Positions 22,892 through 30,830 of a DNA stretch of 34,521 nt are shown here, piece by piece. The notes below the pieces were generated by a model. That model searched no databases and was not told where the DNA came from. It saw only the letters and a program-made list of their open reading frames with translations. Each line of letters begins with the position of its first letter. Position 1 is the stretch's first letter. This DNA comes from Deltaproteobacteria bacterium. Lineage in GTDB: Bacteria; UBA10199; SBBF01. A program made the position numbers and the translations under genes. The stretch spans positions 1 through 34,521 of the forward strand of contig JACPFC010000106.1 in NCBI GenBank assembly GCA_016183175.1. The letters are read 5' to 3'.

Positions 22892-23590
22892 TTAATAATT
22901 CGTCAGAATCCGGTTTTGCGGGAGGCCCAGCGCTTTCAGGCGGTCGGATACATCTCGGACCATCCCCTCCATTCCGCAGACCAGCGCGATGGTGTTTTCA
23001 GTTTTGCACGAATCGGCGATATGCCGCTGTACATGGCCGAAGAGGCCTTTCCAAGCGGGGTGGGCCTGATTCGAAACGGTCTGAATGATTTCAACCCCCC
23101 CATTTTTCCAGTCGCTGAATTCATGGGCATAGGCAAATTCGTCCGGATTCCGGGCGCCGTAGAAGAGAGTGACGTCGCCGTAGTCTTGCCGTTTTTCCAT
23201 AATCCACCGAAGGGCCGAACGGAGCGGGGCGATCCCGGTGCCCGCGGCAAAGAGGAGGATATTTTTGCCATGGCCGGTTCCCATTCTAAATCCCCCGCCG
23301 CGGGCACTGGTCACCGTAACGGCGTCTCCCGGGTTCATGGTGACAAGCACATTTGTCAGCGGCGCCCCCGCTTTGATCAAAAACGACCATGTTGGCTCGC
23401 GCGGGGAGCTCGACATGGCGAAATAGTTTTCGTTGCCGCTCGGGATGCTGATGACCGTGTATTGACCGGGACGGGTAAACGATTTTCCCACTTTCCCATC
23501 CTCGATGGTGAAGACGAAATGAAACGCCTGCGGCGTCTCCCGGATTTTTTCCGTCAGAAGGGCGGCGCTGGTTAGAGATTTTTTTCTCAT
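22892..23590 (-). CDS. FAD/NAD(P)-binding oxidoreductase (ferredoxin reductase family)
   Basis: A 232-residue flavin reductase of the FNR superfamily. The N-terminal FAD barrel has RPGQYTVISIP and YFAMSSSP (RxYS/T-like motif modified). The NAD(P) half has LLFAAGTGIAPLRSALRW, FYGARNPDEFAY, and C-terminal ALVCGMEGMV. There is no Fe-S, cytochrome or globin domain, so it is a minimal reductase that could serve a soluble electron carrier. The start ATG overlaps the rpoH stop by 4 bp, so it would be made with the heat-shock sigma factor. Electron acceptor unknown. Confidence 0.88.
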   Translation of the reverse strand: MRKKSLTSAALLTEKIRETPQAFHFVFTIEDGKVGKSFTRPGQYTVISIPSGNENYFAMSSSPREPTWSFLIKAGAPLTNVLVTMNPGDAVTVTSARGGGFRMGTGHGKNILLFAAGTGIAPLRSALRWIMEKRQDYGDVTLFYGARNPDEFAYAHEFSDWKNGGVEIIQTVSNQAHPAWKGLFGHVQRHIADSCKTENTIALVCGMEGMVRDVSDRLKALGLPQNRILTNY

Positions 23591-24519
23591 GACCGGTTGA
23601 GATCCACTTCGAAGCCTTTATCCTTGAAAAACGTTTTTAATTTCAACACCACCCGTTCCTCCAGTTGGCGAATCCGCTCGCGCGTGATGCCGTATTCGTC
23701 GGCAATATCCTGAAGAGTCTTCGGCACCTCGGCGTAAAGCCGTTCACGGAATATTTTCTTTTCCTTGTCTTTGAGGGTTGCGACAAATTCATCCAGATTG
23801 GAAAAGAGCTGATTTTTCAATTCCTCATCCATTACCTGTTGGTCGGCCGGGGTCTCCCCGGAGGCGAACATGTCGATGTTGAGTTTACCGTCGTAATGCG
23901 GGTTGGGGGCATCCAGCGACAGATCGCCAAAACCCATCCTCTGCTCCATTTCCACCACCTCTTTTTCCTTCACATCCATTTTTTCGGCCAAGAGGCGCGA
24001 GTCGGGGGAAAACCCCATCGATTCGATCTTTCGTTTTTCCTTCATCAGATTATAGAATAATTTTTTCTGCGCCTGCGTGGTGCCGAGCCGGACCAGCCGG
24101 AAATTGTCGACGATGAATTTCAAAATATAGGCCCGGATCCACCAGGCGGCATAATAGGAAAAGCGCGTCCCTTTGGAGGGGTCATATTTTTTCACGGCGC
24201 GCAAAAGGCCGATGTTTCCCTCCTGAATCAGATCAAGAAGATTGTGAAAGGCCCGGGAATATTCCATGGCGATTTTCACGACGAGTCTTAAGTTCGAGAC
24301 GACCAGTTTTTTGGCCGATTCGGGATCCTGATGCTCAAAGTAATGCCGGGCCACCGCTATCTCCTCCTCGCGGGTCATCAACGGATACCGGCTGACTTCC
24401 ATCAGATATCGGTGAAGCGAATCGACCGGAACGGGAAGTGCCTCTTCGTGGATAAGAGGAACAAGGGCTTGATCATGCGGGGCCTTAAACGCCGATTTCT
24501 TTGATGATTTCCTTGGCAT
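23587..24519 (-). CDS. rpoH: RNA polymerase sigma-32 (heat-shock) factor
   Basis: A 310-residue sigma-70-family factor. Region 1.2 (LHRYLMEVSRYPLMTREEE), region 2 (SNLRLVVKIAMEYSR, LLDLIQEGNIGLLRAVKKYDP, SYYAAWWIRAYI), the RpoH box around QKKLFYNLMKEKRKI, and region 4 (LQDIADEYGITRERIRQLE) are all present. Region 1.1 is absent, as in RpoH. ATG 24519 is used; the TTG three codons upstream is less likely. The first 30 residues are basic and variable. Expected to direct chaperone and protease genes during heat or envelope stress; cotranscribed with the flavin reductase. A divergent tRNA-Gln starts 61 bp upstream. Confidence 0.93.
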   Translation of the reverse strand: MPRKSSKKSAFKAPHDQALVPLIHEEALPVPVDSLHRYLMEVSRYPLMTREEEIAVARHYFEHQDPESAKKLVVSNLRLVVKIAMEYSRAFHNLLDLIQEGNIGLLRAVKKYDPSKGTRFSYYAAWWIRAYILKFIVDNFRLVRLGTTQAQKKLFYNLMKEKRKIESMGFSPDSRLLAEKMDVKEKEVVEMEQRMGFGDLSLDAPNPHYDGKLNIDMFASGETPADQQVMDEELKNQLFSNLDEFVATLKDKEKKIFRERLYAEVPKTLQDIADEYGITRERIRQLEERVVLKLKTFFKDKGFEVDLNRS

Positions 24520-24580
24520 GCGCTTCAAGATTTAACATTTTGACAGCCGGAGTCAATCTACGATAGATGATGCCTGATTT

Positions 24581-24651
24581 TCCGGGATCGTCCAATGGTA
24601 GGACTACGGACTCTGACTCCGTCAATGAAGGTTCGAATCCTTCTCCCGGAT
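24581..24651 (+). tRNA. tRNA-Gln (CTG)
   Basis: Acceptor TCCGGGA/TCCCGGA, D-arm GTCC-AATGGTA-GGAC, anticodon stem ACGGA/TCCGT with loop CTCTGAC (anticodon CTG, reading CAG), and T-arm GAAGG-TTCGAAT-CCTTC. The discriminator reads T and no CCA is encoded. TTGACA lies at 24543 upstream with a GATAGAT -10-like sequence. The 3' end is joined directly to repeat C3. Confidence 0.9.
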
Positions 24652-24745
24652 CAAGGGACTTGGTTGCTTCTGCCGTCTCCGCCCCCGCCTCGCTCGAACC
24701 GGTGGCGTTCGGCGGGGACCCCTGGTTCGAATCCAAGTCCCGGAT
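24652..24745. repeat. Family C element copy C3 with duplicated tRNA-Gln 3' end
   Basis: 24675-24722 match the conserved left half of C1 and C2 on the - strand (GGGGTCCCCGCCGAACG and onward). At its far end GGTTCGAATCC-AAG-TCCCGGAT (24724-24745) repeats the tRNA 3' end GGTTCGAATCC-TTC-TCCCGGAT (24630-24651), 94 bp apart. GGGACTTGG (24655) pairs with CCAAGTCCC (24733), so the insert is also a hairpin. It looks like integration at a tRNA 3' end with target duplication. Confidence 0.8.
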
Positions 24746-24755
24746 ATTGGTTTTT

Positions 24756-25271
24756 ATGACCGTTTCGCAAAAAGAAATCGCAACGCTCGCCGCCGGGTGT
24801 TTTTGGGGGGTGGAGAAGATTATTCGGGAGATTCCGGGGGTGCTCGATACGACCGTCGGCTACACCGGCGGTACCACCTCACATCCCACCTACGAGGATG
24901 TTTGCACCGGGACAACAGGACATTCCGAGGCGATCGAAATCGTTTTTGATCCGGCCAAAATTTCCTACGAGGCGCTTCTCGACTATTTTTTTCGTCTTCA
25001 CGACCCTACCACCCTGAATAAACAGGGGCACGATGTGGGGAACCAGTATCGGTCGGCCATTTTTTATCACGGCGAAAAACAGAAAGAGGCGGCGCTCAAG
25101 GTCCGCGATCACGTCAACCGCTCCGGCAAATGGTCCAAAGGAATTGTGACCGAAATCGTCCCGGCCGGAACCTTTTACACTGCCGAGGAATATCATCAGG
25201 ACTATTTGCTGAAAAATCCGGGGGGATACAGCTGTCATTATTTGCGTAATGAGAGGAGACAACCATCATGA
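24756..25271 (+). CDS. msrA: Peptide-methionine (S)-S-oxide reductase
   Basis: A 171-residue enzyme that repairs oxidised methionine (S-sulfoxide) in proteins. The active site is AAGCFWGVE (Cys15), followed by TTVGYTGG, HSEAIEIVFDP, FFRLHDPTTLN and QYRSAIFY. A further Cys in the tail (GYSCHY) can serve as resolving Cys. The start ATG 24756 follows the family C element; earlier in-frame codons run through the tRNA and are not coding. The stop overlaps the DUF4399 gene by 4 bp. Reducing partner (thioredoxin) inferred from the family. Confidence 0.95.
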   Translation: MTVSQKEIATLAAGCFWGVEKIIREIPGVLDTTVGYTGGTTSHPTYEDVCTGTTGHSEAIEIVFDPAKISYEALLDYFFRLHDPTTLNKQGHDVGNQYRSAIFYHGEKQKEAALKVRDHVNRSGKWSKGIVTEIVPAGTFYTAEEYHQDYLLKNPGGYSCHYLRNERRQPS

Positions 25272-25708
25272 AAAATCAAATTCTTGTTTTTGCTTTGTTG
25301 TTTTTAGGGATGAATTCTGTTTTTGCCCATGAGGAGGGCGGCATGCCGCATCACGCTTCTCCCCCGGGGGCCCGCGTGTTTATTATCGAACCGGCCGACG
25401 GGGCGACGGTACACAATCCGGTCAAGGTCAAATTCGGCTTGGAAGGGATGATGATCGCTCCCGCCGGGCCCACGGGGGGCGAAAATACGGGGCATCATCA
25501 TCTGCTCATCGATCTCGAGGCTCTCCCCCCTTTGGATCGGCCGCTTCCATCCAGCGAGCAGATCCGGCACTTCGGCCAGGGGGAAACCGAGGCGAGCCTA
25601 ACTCTCACTCCGGGGTGGCACTACTTCCGGCTTCTTTTGGCCGACGGCAACCACATCCCGCATAATCCGCCGGTGATGTCCGATGTGGTGCATATTAATG
25701 TGCAGTAG
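25268..25708 (+). CDS. DUF4399 domain exported protein
   Basis: A 146-residue protein with a cleavable Sec signal (MKNQILVFALLFLGMNSVFA, cut after Ala). The mature part starts with a His-rich HEEGGMPHH and carries the DUF4399 pattern: GATVHNPVKVKFGLEGM, GENTGHHHLLID, RHFGQGETEASLTLTPG, and C-terminal ADGNHIPHNPPVMSDVVHI. His clusters suggest a metal-binding role, but the family has no defined function. It overlaps msrA by 4 bp and is likely cotranscribed. Periplasmic location is inferred. Confidence 0.87.
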   Translation: MKNQILVFALLFLGMNSVFAHEEGGMPHHASPPGARVFIIEPADGATVHNPVKVKFGLEGMMIAPAGPTGGENTGHHHLLIDLEALPPLDRPLPSSEQIRHFGQGETEASLTLTPGWHYFRLLLADGNHIPHNPPVMSDVVHINVQ

Positions 25709-25716
25709 GTCTTTAG

Positions 25717-25839
25717 CTGTTGACAAAGTCTGCAAGGGGCTGAAATTGTCATTCCCGCGAAAGCGGGAATCCAGTCTTTTCAAACACTTCTGGATCCCCG
25801 TTTTCACGGGGATGACGTCAAACGTGACTTTGTCAACAG
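25717..25839. mobile_element. MITE-like element with 14-bp terminal inverted repeats
   Basis: Terminal arms CTGTTGACAAAGTC (25717-25730) and GACTTTGTCAACAG (25826-25839) are perfect. Inside lie two hairpins: GTCATTCCCGCGAAAGCGGGAATCCAG and CTGGATCCCCGTTTTCACGGGGATGAC-type sequences (given here as 25749-25775 and 25790-25816 approximately). It has no ORF and no copy elsewhere in the window. The inner ATTCCCGC-GAAA-GCGGGAAT hairpin is common in bacterial intergenic repeats. It borders the ATPase/DUF4276 cassette. Confidence 0.8.
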
Positions 25840-25865
25840 ACTGTTAGGCACCTTTGTTCCATCCG

Positions 25866-26489
25866 TTATTGCCAGTTTGGTTTGAATTTCTTTATAGCCT
25901 TGATTGCTCTTCTAAGACTATCGGATCTTTTCTGTGCTTCCCTGATATCCCAAAAGTTGCGGACAAAATTTGTGAGTACACCATTATAATCCGGGCCAAT
26001 AATTGATCGTGTGGAAACATCTGGTACGATTGCTGAACGTAACTTACTGGATGTTGATCGTCTGGCAAGATTTATCAGAATTGTCTTTGGGTCATTTATC
26101 GATTCAATCTGCTCAGGTACAAGCCCTGCATTAATTTTCAGATAACTAGCCAAATTTTTCTTGTCAGCTAATAACCACGCTTCTGCCTCTTTGACAGCTA
26201 TTCTAAGGATAAGATTTTTTTGTTTGTTGTCACTTGCCAGCCAATCTTTAATAAGATCAGGCGCACAACCATAGCGGTCTAGATCGGCTAATACAAAATA
26301 AGGAATGCTCTTGGCCGCTTTGTTAAAGGCACGAATTTTAGTTCTTATGTAATCAACACCACCTCTATCATACACTGTTTTAACAGCAAATCGCTTTCTA
26401 GAATTTTCCAATATCTTTTCAGCAAGCGCTTTACTCAGAGCATCTTCAACTACAAGACTAAGCGGTATTATGTATTTTTTTTTATTCAA
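25866..26489 (-). CDS. DUF4276-type (TOPRIM-like) protein of a two-gene defence cassette
   Basis: A 207-residue protein. A Toprim-like start can be seen: VVED (Glu15) in a beta-alpha unit, then FVLADLD with Asp69 and Asp71 (DxD), and the DUF4276 signature KEAEAWLLAD (100-109), followed by NDPKT, an ARRS..SKLR segment and GPDYN. In the family, such proteins pair with an upstream SMC-like ATPase and probably act as the nuclease or effector. The start overlaps the ATPase gene by 8 bp. Codon and base composition are AT-richer than the neighbours, suggesting transfer. Anti-phage function is inferred from pairing and family. Confidence 0.8.
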   Translation of the reverse strand: MNKKKYIIPLSLVVEDALSKALAEKILENSRKRFAVKTVYDRGGVDYIRTKIRAFNKAAKSIPYFVLADLDRYGCAPDLIKDWLASDNKQKNLILRIAVKEAEAWLLADKKNLASYLKINAGLVPEQIESINDPKTILINLARRSTSSKLRSAIVPDVSTRSIIGPDYNGVLTNFVRNFWDIREAQKRSDSLRRAIKAIKKFKPNWQ

Positions 26490-27630
26490 AGAGATTTAGT
26501 TGGTCCAGCTTTAATGGTAGGGTTCTGGGTAGCACTGCATCTGCTATGGTTAGTCCAGCGTTCAGCAAATCGGTTACTTCTCCAAGATCAGAAGCTTTCT
26601 CAACTTCTGTTCCCTCCTGATGAGGCCTAAGAATAAGAGTCTCACCAGCACCAATGCCTCTGTCTGATAGTAGATCAGCACTATGCGTTGTGATAATTAT
26701 TTGGCGTTTCTTTTCCCTCAAAAGCCGGTAGATTAATGCGGGAAGCAATTTTACGATACCTGGATGAAGAGATAGCTCCGGTTCTTCTAAGAGTAAAACG
26801 GAATCACTTTCGAAGAGAGACCACAACAATCCAATGAGTCTGATCGTTCCGTCTGAAAACTGATCTTCTCTTTGTTTGCCAGCATGTGGTCGCCAGTGCT
26901 CATACACTGCCTCCAAATGAGCCAAACCTCGATCGTCACGTACAAAAGATAATTCCTTAAGTTGTGGCACTGCTGATCGTAGAGCTTCTCCAATCTTTCC
27001 CAAGCGGCTTTTTCGGGTCTTTTCAGGGACTTGTGCCAAGCGATCAAGAAAACTAAGTCCAAAGGGATCGCCAGGAATTCCTGGCCCCGGAAAAGCATCT
27101 GGGTGACGTACTAGTTGTGGTACGATATGAAGATATTGAATTGATTCAAAGAAATTGGCAATTGCCCTAAAGAGCAAATTTGCATTAATTTGTTCAAGAT
27201 GTGTCTGTGTTAACCTTAGATTATCAGCTACGTCTTGATCATCCGGCCTATTTAAAATTTGTTGTTTTTCCTTCCATACCCGTTCGTATTTCAAATATGC
27301 CTGTCTGTAACCTCGGACCTCCTGAGCTATTCCTATTGCATAAATCCATTTTGGCTTATCACCTAAATCATCGGAGATGTGGATTTCAAATTCAACATCC
27401 GGGTCTTGTCGGGCGGCTAAACAACGGATCTTGGTTAAACCACCACGTTCTTGAACAGCTTTTTGCAAACCACCACCCGTTTTAGCTATATCTCTCAAAA
27501 AACGTATTGCATCCAAAAAGTTAGATTTTCCTGAGGCATTTGGACCGACAAGAAATGCTCTATAGCCGAGCTTCGCATCAACGCTTCTAAAGTTTCGCCA
27601 ATTTTTAAGTAATATTTTGCTAATTAACAT
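26482..27630 (-). CDS. AAA/SMC-like ATPase of the defence cassette
   Basis: A 382-residue ABC/SMC-type ATPase of the AAA_21/OLD-like group. Walker A is LVGPNASGKSN (about 28-37), the signature region SDGTIRLIGLLW precedes LLLEEPELSLHP (Walker B, about 278-290), and the His switch is TTHSADLLSD (about 317). The N-terminus LKNWRNFRSVDAKLG is typical. No nuclease domain is fused; the partner DUF4276 protein is encoded by the next, overlapping gene. The start is 27 bp after pepA. The ATPase-Toprim pairing resembles known two-gene systems (for example OLD/Gabija/PARIS relatives), though it is not identical to them as far as I can see. Sensor or regulator role is inferred. Confidence 0.85.
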   Translation of the reverse strand: MLISKILLKNWRNFRSVDAKLGYRAFLVGPNASGKSNFLDAIRFLRDIAKTGGGLQKAVQERGGLTKIRCLAARQDPDVEFEIHISDDLGDKPKWIYAIGIAQEVRGYRQAYLKYERVWKEKQQILNRPDDQDVADNLRLTQTHLEQINANLLFRAIANFFESIQYLHIVPQLVRHPDAFPGPGIPGDPFGLSFLDRLAQVPEKTRKSRLGKIGEALRSAVPQLKELSFVRDDRGLAHLEAVYEHWRPHAGKQREDQFSDGTIRLIGLLWSLFESDSVLLLEEPELSLHPGIVKLLPALIYRLLREKKRQIIITTHSADLLSDRGIGAGETLILRPHQEGTEVEKASDLGEVTDLLNAGLTIADAVLPRTLPLKLDQLNLFE

Positions 27631-27657
27631 AAAAACAGCAGTTGAATGAGTTTATCT

Positions 27658-29142
27658 TCATAAACTATCAATAAACTCCGCGAAGGTGCGAACCATCACC
27701 CCGGTGCCGCCTCTGGGCTCATACTCGCGCGGTTTGTCGGTCCATGAGGGGCCGGCGATGTCGATGTGGGCCCATTTGTTCTTTCCCACAAATTCCTGGA
27801 TGAACAGGCCGCCGTTGATGGTGCCGCCGTAATTGCCGCCGACATTTTTCAAATCGGCAATGGGCGATTTCAATTCCTCCTTGTATTCCTCCGCCAGGGG
27901 GAGCTCCCACATCTTTTCGCCGGTTTTTTGGCCGCTTTTAATCAACTTATCCACCAACTCCCTGTCGTTTCCCATGATGCCCGATATCCGCTCTCCCAAG
28001 GCCACGAGGCAAGCACCGGTTAAGGTAGCCACGTCGATTAAGTAATCCGGTTTTTTCCTGTCGGCGTAGCTGATGGCGTCGGCGAGGGTGAGCCGCCCTT
28101 CGGCGTCGGTGTTTAAGACCTCAATGGTTTTTCCGTTCATCGCCGTCACCACATCGCCGGGGCGCTGGGCCATCGCGTCGGGCATATTTTCCGCCGCCGC
28201 CACAAAGGCCCAAACCTCCACCTTCGGTTTTAATTTTGCGATCACCGACATGTAGCCAATCACCGCCGCGGCGCCCGACATGTCGTCCTTCATTGTTTCC
28301 ATGAACTTGGGGGGTTTGAGCGAAAGGCCTCCGGAATCGAACGTGACCCCTTTGCCGATCAGCGCGATTCTCTTTTTCGGTTTTCCCGCAGGGCGGTAAT
28401 GCATTTCGATGAAGGCGGGGGGATTGATGCTCCCCTGGGCGACCCCCAAGTAAGCCCCCATCTTCATCCGGCGGATTTGGGCGGTGTTGAACAGGCGGGT
28501 CCGCACCCCTTTTAGGCGTCTAGCCACCCGTCCCAGCTCGGCCGGCGTCATGTGGAGGGCCGGCGTGTTGATGAGGTCGCGCGCCAGACAGACGCCGTTG
28601 GCCAAAAACAATCCCCGTTCAATTCCTTTTTTAACTTCCGGGATTTTGGATTTGTCGGGACAGAGAATGGCAACCTCTTTGATTTCGTGCGCCTCTCTTG
28701 GCCTCTTTTTGTAGCGGTCAAACGAATAGGCGGCAAGCACCATTCCCTCCACCACCGCCTGCGCGCAGTCCTTTTTGGAAAAAAGGCCAAGATGTCCGCC
28801 GTGGGCCGCGGTGGCGATATGCGTGGCGCGGATTTGACCCGCCGCCTGAACAATTTTTCCCGCCCCCTTTCGGACGACATCGAGATTAAAATCCTTTTTA
28901 TCGCCCAGCCCCAGGACCATCACATATTCGGCCGGCATTTTTCCGTGCGTGTTGAGCAGTTTGGTCTGCCCCGCCTTTCCCTCGAATTTTTCGCGCCGGA
29001 TGAGCTTTCGCAATTCGCCCCCCAGTTTTTTGTCAATCCGGTTGGCGAAGGTGTGGGTGTCGATTTTTCCGTCGTGCATGTTGACCACAAGGAGGTCGGT
29101 TTTGATGGTGGTAAGATCGCGCGTATCATAGGTGAATTTCAT
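27658..29142 (-). CDS. pepA: Leucyl aminopeptidase (M17)
   Basis: A 494-residue cytosolic zinc/manganese aminopeptidase, hexameric in the family. The C-terminal catalytic domain has LIGKGVTFDSGGLSLKP (metal Lys/Asp), KDDMSGAAAVIG, NTDAEGRLTLADA (signature), and PLAEEYKEELKSPIADLKN. The N-terminal domain (1-160) is of PepA type but less conserved. Length is normal and the start ATG 29142 follows a purine-rich AGGACTAA stretch. It stands alone between a divergent ZIP transporter gene and the defence cassette, whose ATPase gene begins 27 bp downstream and could be read through from pepA. Confidence 0.95.
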   Translation of the reverse strand: MKFTYDTRDLTTIKTDLLVVNMHDGKIDTHTFANRIDKKLGGELRKLIRREKFEGKAGQTKLLNTHGKMPAEYVMVLGLGDKKDFNLDVVRKGAGKIVQAAGQIRATHIATAAHGGHLGLFSKKDCAQAVVEGMVLAAYSFDRYKKRPREAHEIKEVAILCPDKSKIPEVKKGIERGLFLANGVCLARDLINTPALHMTPAELGRVARRLKGVRTRLFNTAQIRRMKMGAYLGVAQGSINPPAFIEMHYRPAGKPKKRIALIGKGVTFDSGGLSLKPPKFMETMKDDMSGAAAVIGYMSVIAKLKPKVEVWAFVAAAENMPDAMAQRPGDVVTAMNGKTIEVLNTDAEGRLTLADAISYADRKKPDYLIDVATLTGACLVALGERISGIMGNDRELVDKLIKSGQKTGEKMWELPLAEEYKEELKSPIADLKNVGGNYGGTINGGLFIQEFVGKNKWAHIDIAGPSWTDKPREYEPRGGTGVMVRTFAEFIDSL

Positions 29143-29216
29143 TTAGTCCTCCGTTGGAATCTTACAATTTATCTTAAGTGTTGCCGTTTTCCAAGAAAAT
29201 CTTGTACCATCGTCCC

Positions 29217-29975
29217 ATGTTGCAAACTTATAACACTCTCGCCTATTTTGGCGCTTTGGCGGTTCTGCTGACTCTTTTGGGAGGGGCCATTCCCCTCCTT
29301 CGCCGGTGGAAGGAGGATCATCTCCACACCTTTGTCAGCTTTTCGGCGGGGGTTCTCATCGCTACCGCATTTCTCCATCTGATGCCGAACGCCATTTCAC
29401 GCGGCAATCCCCTCTGGGTCGGGTTTTGCATCTTGGTCAGTTTTCTTTTTCTTTTCATCCTCGAAAAATTCGTCATGCTCCACCCCTGCGAAGAGACGCA
29501 TTGCGATTATCACACGATGGGGATCGCCGCCTTTGCCGGGATGGTGACGCACACCTTTTTTGACGGCTTTGCCTTGGGAAGCGCGTTGATGGTTCCGGGG
29601 CTGGGGGGCCGACCCGGCCTGGGGACGGTGGTCTTTTTTGCCATCATGGCGCACAAAATCCCCTCCAGCTTTGCCCTGGCCAGCATTTTAAGAAAGGCAA
29701 AGTGGAGGCGGAGAAAGATTCTGTTGTTTATCCTGGTGTTCGGGTCGATCATCCCGGTGGGGGCGCTGGTGTCGGTTACTTTGCTCCAGTCGATCGGCGA
29801 CCAGTCGGTGGGGATTGCGCTGGCGTTAAGCCTGGGGACGTTTTTGTACATCTCAACTTCCGATTTTTTGCCCGAGGTCCATCGGGCGCACGAACGACGG
29901 TTTAAAAATCTTGCCGCCTTTCTGGGGGGAATTCTCCTGCTCGCCCTTTTGGCTTTTTTGCTTCCCGAACATTAA
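29217..29975 (+). CDS. ZIP family metal transporter
   Basis: A 252-residue inner-membrane transporter for divalent metals (Zn2+ or similar). Eight hydrophobic segments are seen. Metal-path motifs are HLMPNA (helix 2), HTFFDGFALG with the conserved His and Asp (helix 4), and HKIPSSFALA (helix 5). The loop between helices 3 and 4 has a HPCEETHCDYH Cys/His cluster. ATG 29217 is used, since the TTG at 29178 would add 13 non-hydrophobic residues. It diverges from pepA. Direction and exact ion cannot be stated from sequence. The next feature, element D2, begins 12 bp after the stop. Confidence 0.9.
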   Translation: MLQTYNTLAYFGALAVLLTLLGGAIPLLRRWKEDHLHTFVSFSAGVLIATAFLHLMPNAISRGNPLWVGFCILVSFLFLFILEKFVMLHPCEETHCDYHTMGIAAFAGMVTHTFFDGFALGSALMVPGLGGRPGLGTVVFFAIMAHKIPSSFALASILRKAKWRRRKILLFILVFGSIIPVGALVSVTLLQSIGDQSVGIALALSLGTFLYISTSDFLPEVHRAHERRFKNLAAFLGGILLLALLAFLLPEH

Positions 29976-29987
29976 CCGGCAAAACAT

Positions 29988-30066
29988 TAGTGAGCGAGGA
30001 TCGGATTTATTCCGTCCGAGCGAACGGGGGGCGCGGGGGCGCCAGCGGCAAAGCCCCCGATTTAAT
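29988..30066 (-). repeat. Family D element, copy D2
   Basis: A 79-bp intact copy, opposite to D1 and D3. It contains GGGGGC/GCCCCC around TTTGCCGCTGGC and CCGT/ACGG around TCGCTCGG. The conserved TAGTGAGCGAGGATCGGA end (29988-30005) is the same as in D1 and D3. It supplies the last 19 codons and the stop of PilZ protein 2 (30007-30456). Confidence 0.88.
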
Positions 30067-30456
30067 TTGTTCCGCCGTGAAGTGATTGATGAGGTGGGTA
30101 AACAAATCCATCGAGTCAAGGTCTCCTTCGTTACGGCCCAAAAAGGCAAAGCCGACCTCGTAGAAGGGATCATCCCCTTTTTCCGACGGGCGATTCCAGA
30201 CGATTCTTCCCATGAAGTAATTGCCGGTCTTTAATATGTTGCCGCGGTTGGTTTTCAGGTCATCAAGCGCATTCTCGTCCAGGTATGCCAGCGCGTAAGT
30301 CCCGGCTTCTATGGGTGTTGCGGAACGGAAACAGGCGCCCCCGGCGGAAAGATTTTTCGAGACGACGATATCTTTGTGAATTTTTTTCTGCGGGTTGAAA
30401 AAGAGGAGATGCTGTTGCGCCGCGACCGGCGTGCGCGCGAATCGTCTTTTTTCCAT
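30007..30456 (-). CDS. PilZ domain protein 2
   Basis: A 149-residue PilZ protein. The Arg motif is KRRFAR (3-8) and the barrel motif NLSAGGACFRS follows at about 37-47, so c-di-GMP binding is likely. The core ends near THLINHFTAEQ. The last 19 residues (IKSGALPLAPPRPPFARTE) are encoded wholly by element D2, giving a Pro-rich tail foreign to the fold. ATG 30456 is preferred to GTG 30459. It is followed upstream by a small coiled-coil gene and MglA in the same direction, so a polarity/motility context is possible. The original stop codon has probably been lost. Confidence 0.88.
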   Translation of the reverse strand: MEKRRFARTPVAAQQHLLFFNPQKKIHKDIVVSKNLSAGGACFRSATPIEAGTYALAYLDENALDDLKTNRGNILKTGNYFMGRIVWNRPSEKGDDPFYEVGFAFLGRNEGDLDSMDLFTHLINHFTAEQIKSGALPLAPPRPPFARTE

Positions 30457-30474
30457 CACGGCAGGGTTATAATT

Positions 30475-30732
30475 CTAGGATTGAAACGAGGCAAGATAAG
30501 ATTTGCAACGGGAGAGGTTTTCCCCCGCCTCTTCGAGGCGCCTGTCCAGGCTTTTGTGCTTGCGCCGGACCTCGCCCAGACCGGAGGCGATTCTTTCCTC
30601 ATCGGCAAGATTTTTTTGAAGAACGACATCCATTTTTTTTATGTCCCGCTCGATGCGCCGCACCTCCAGCCTTGTCACCGCCGTCTGCACGTTGCATATC
30701 CGAAGATACCGTTTGGCCAGTGCCGTATCCAT
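30475..30732 (-). CDS. Small coiled-coil protein of unknown function
   Basis: An 85-residue, highly charged, mostly helical protein. Heptad-like patterns occur through most of its length (VTRLEVRRIERDIKKM, RKHKSLDRRLEEAGENL), consistent with a coiled coil or a FliJ-like helical hairpin. No signal peptide, no membrane segment. It ends 16 bp before the GTG/ATG of PilZ protein 2 on the same strand, so the two are probably cotranscribed. A motility-export chaperone like FliJ is one possibility but unproven. TTGAAA and GACAAT (17-bp spacing) just upstream could be a promoter. Confidence 0.65.
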   Translation of the reverse strand: MDTALAKRYLRICNVQTAVTRLEVRRIERDIKKMDVVLQKNLADEERIASGLGEVRRKHKSLDRRLEEAGENLSRCKSYLASFQS

Positions 30733-30830
30733 ATTCGTATTGTCGCAGAATCAGCCCCCTTTTCAAAGGACAAATTTAGCCGCTTTGTCCATTAATTCAG
30801 TCAAAAATTTGGCGAAGACGGCCACTGCCG

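Noticed and set aside
24485-24736. - strand ORF over tRNA-Gln and the family C element
   Set aside because: Its peptide is the typical antisense translation of a tRNA (GFEPS-like); no start signal.
25717-25839. CRISPR-like repeat
   Set aside because: One unit only, with terminal inverted repeats and internal hairpins but no regularly spaced direct repeats; fits a MITE.
28552-29271. + strand ORF opposite pepA
   Set aside because: Shadow of a well-supported M17 peptidase gene.
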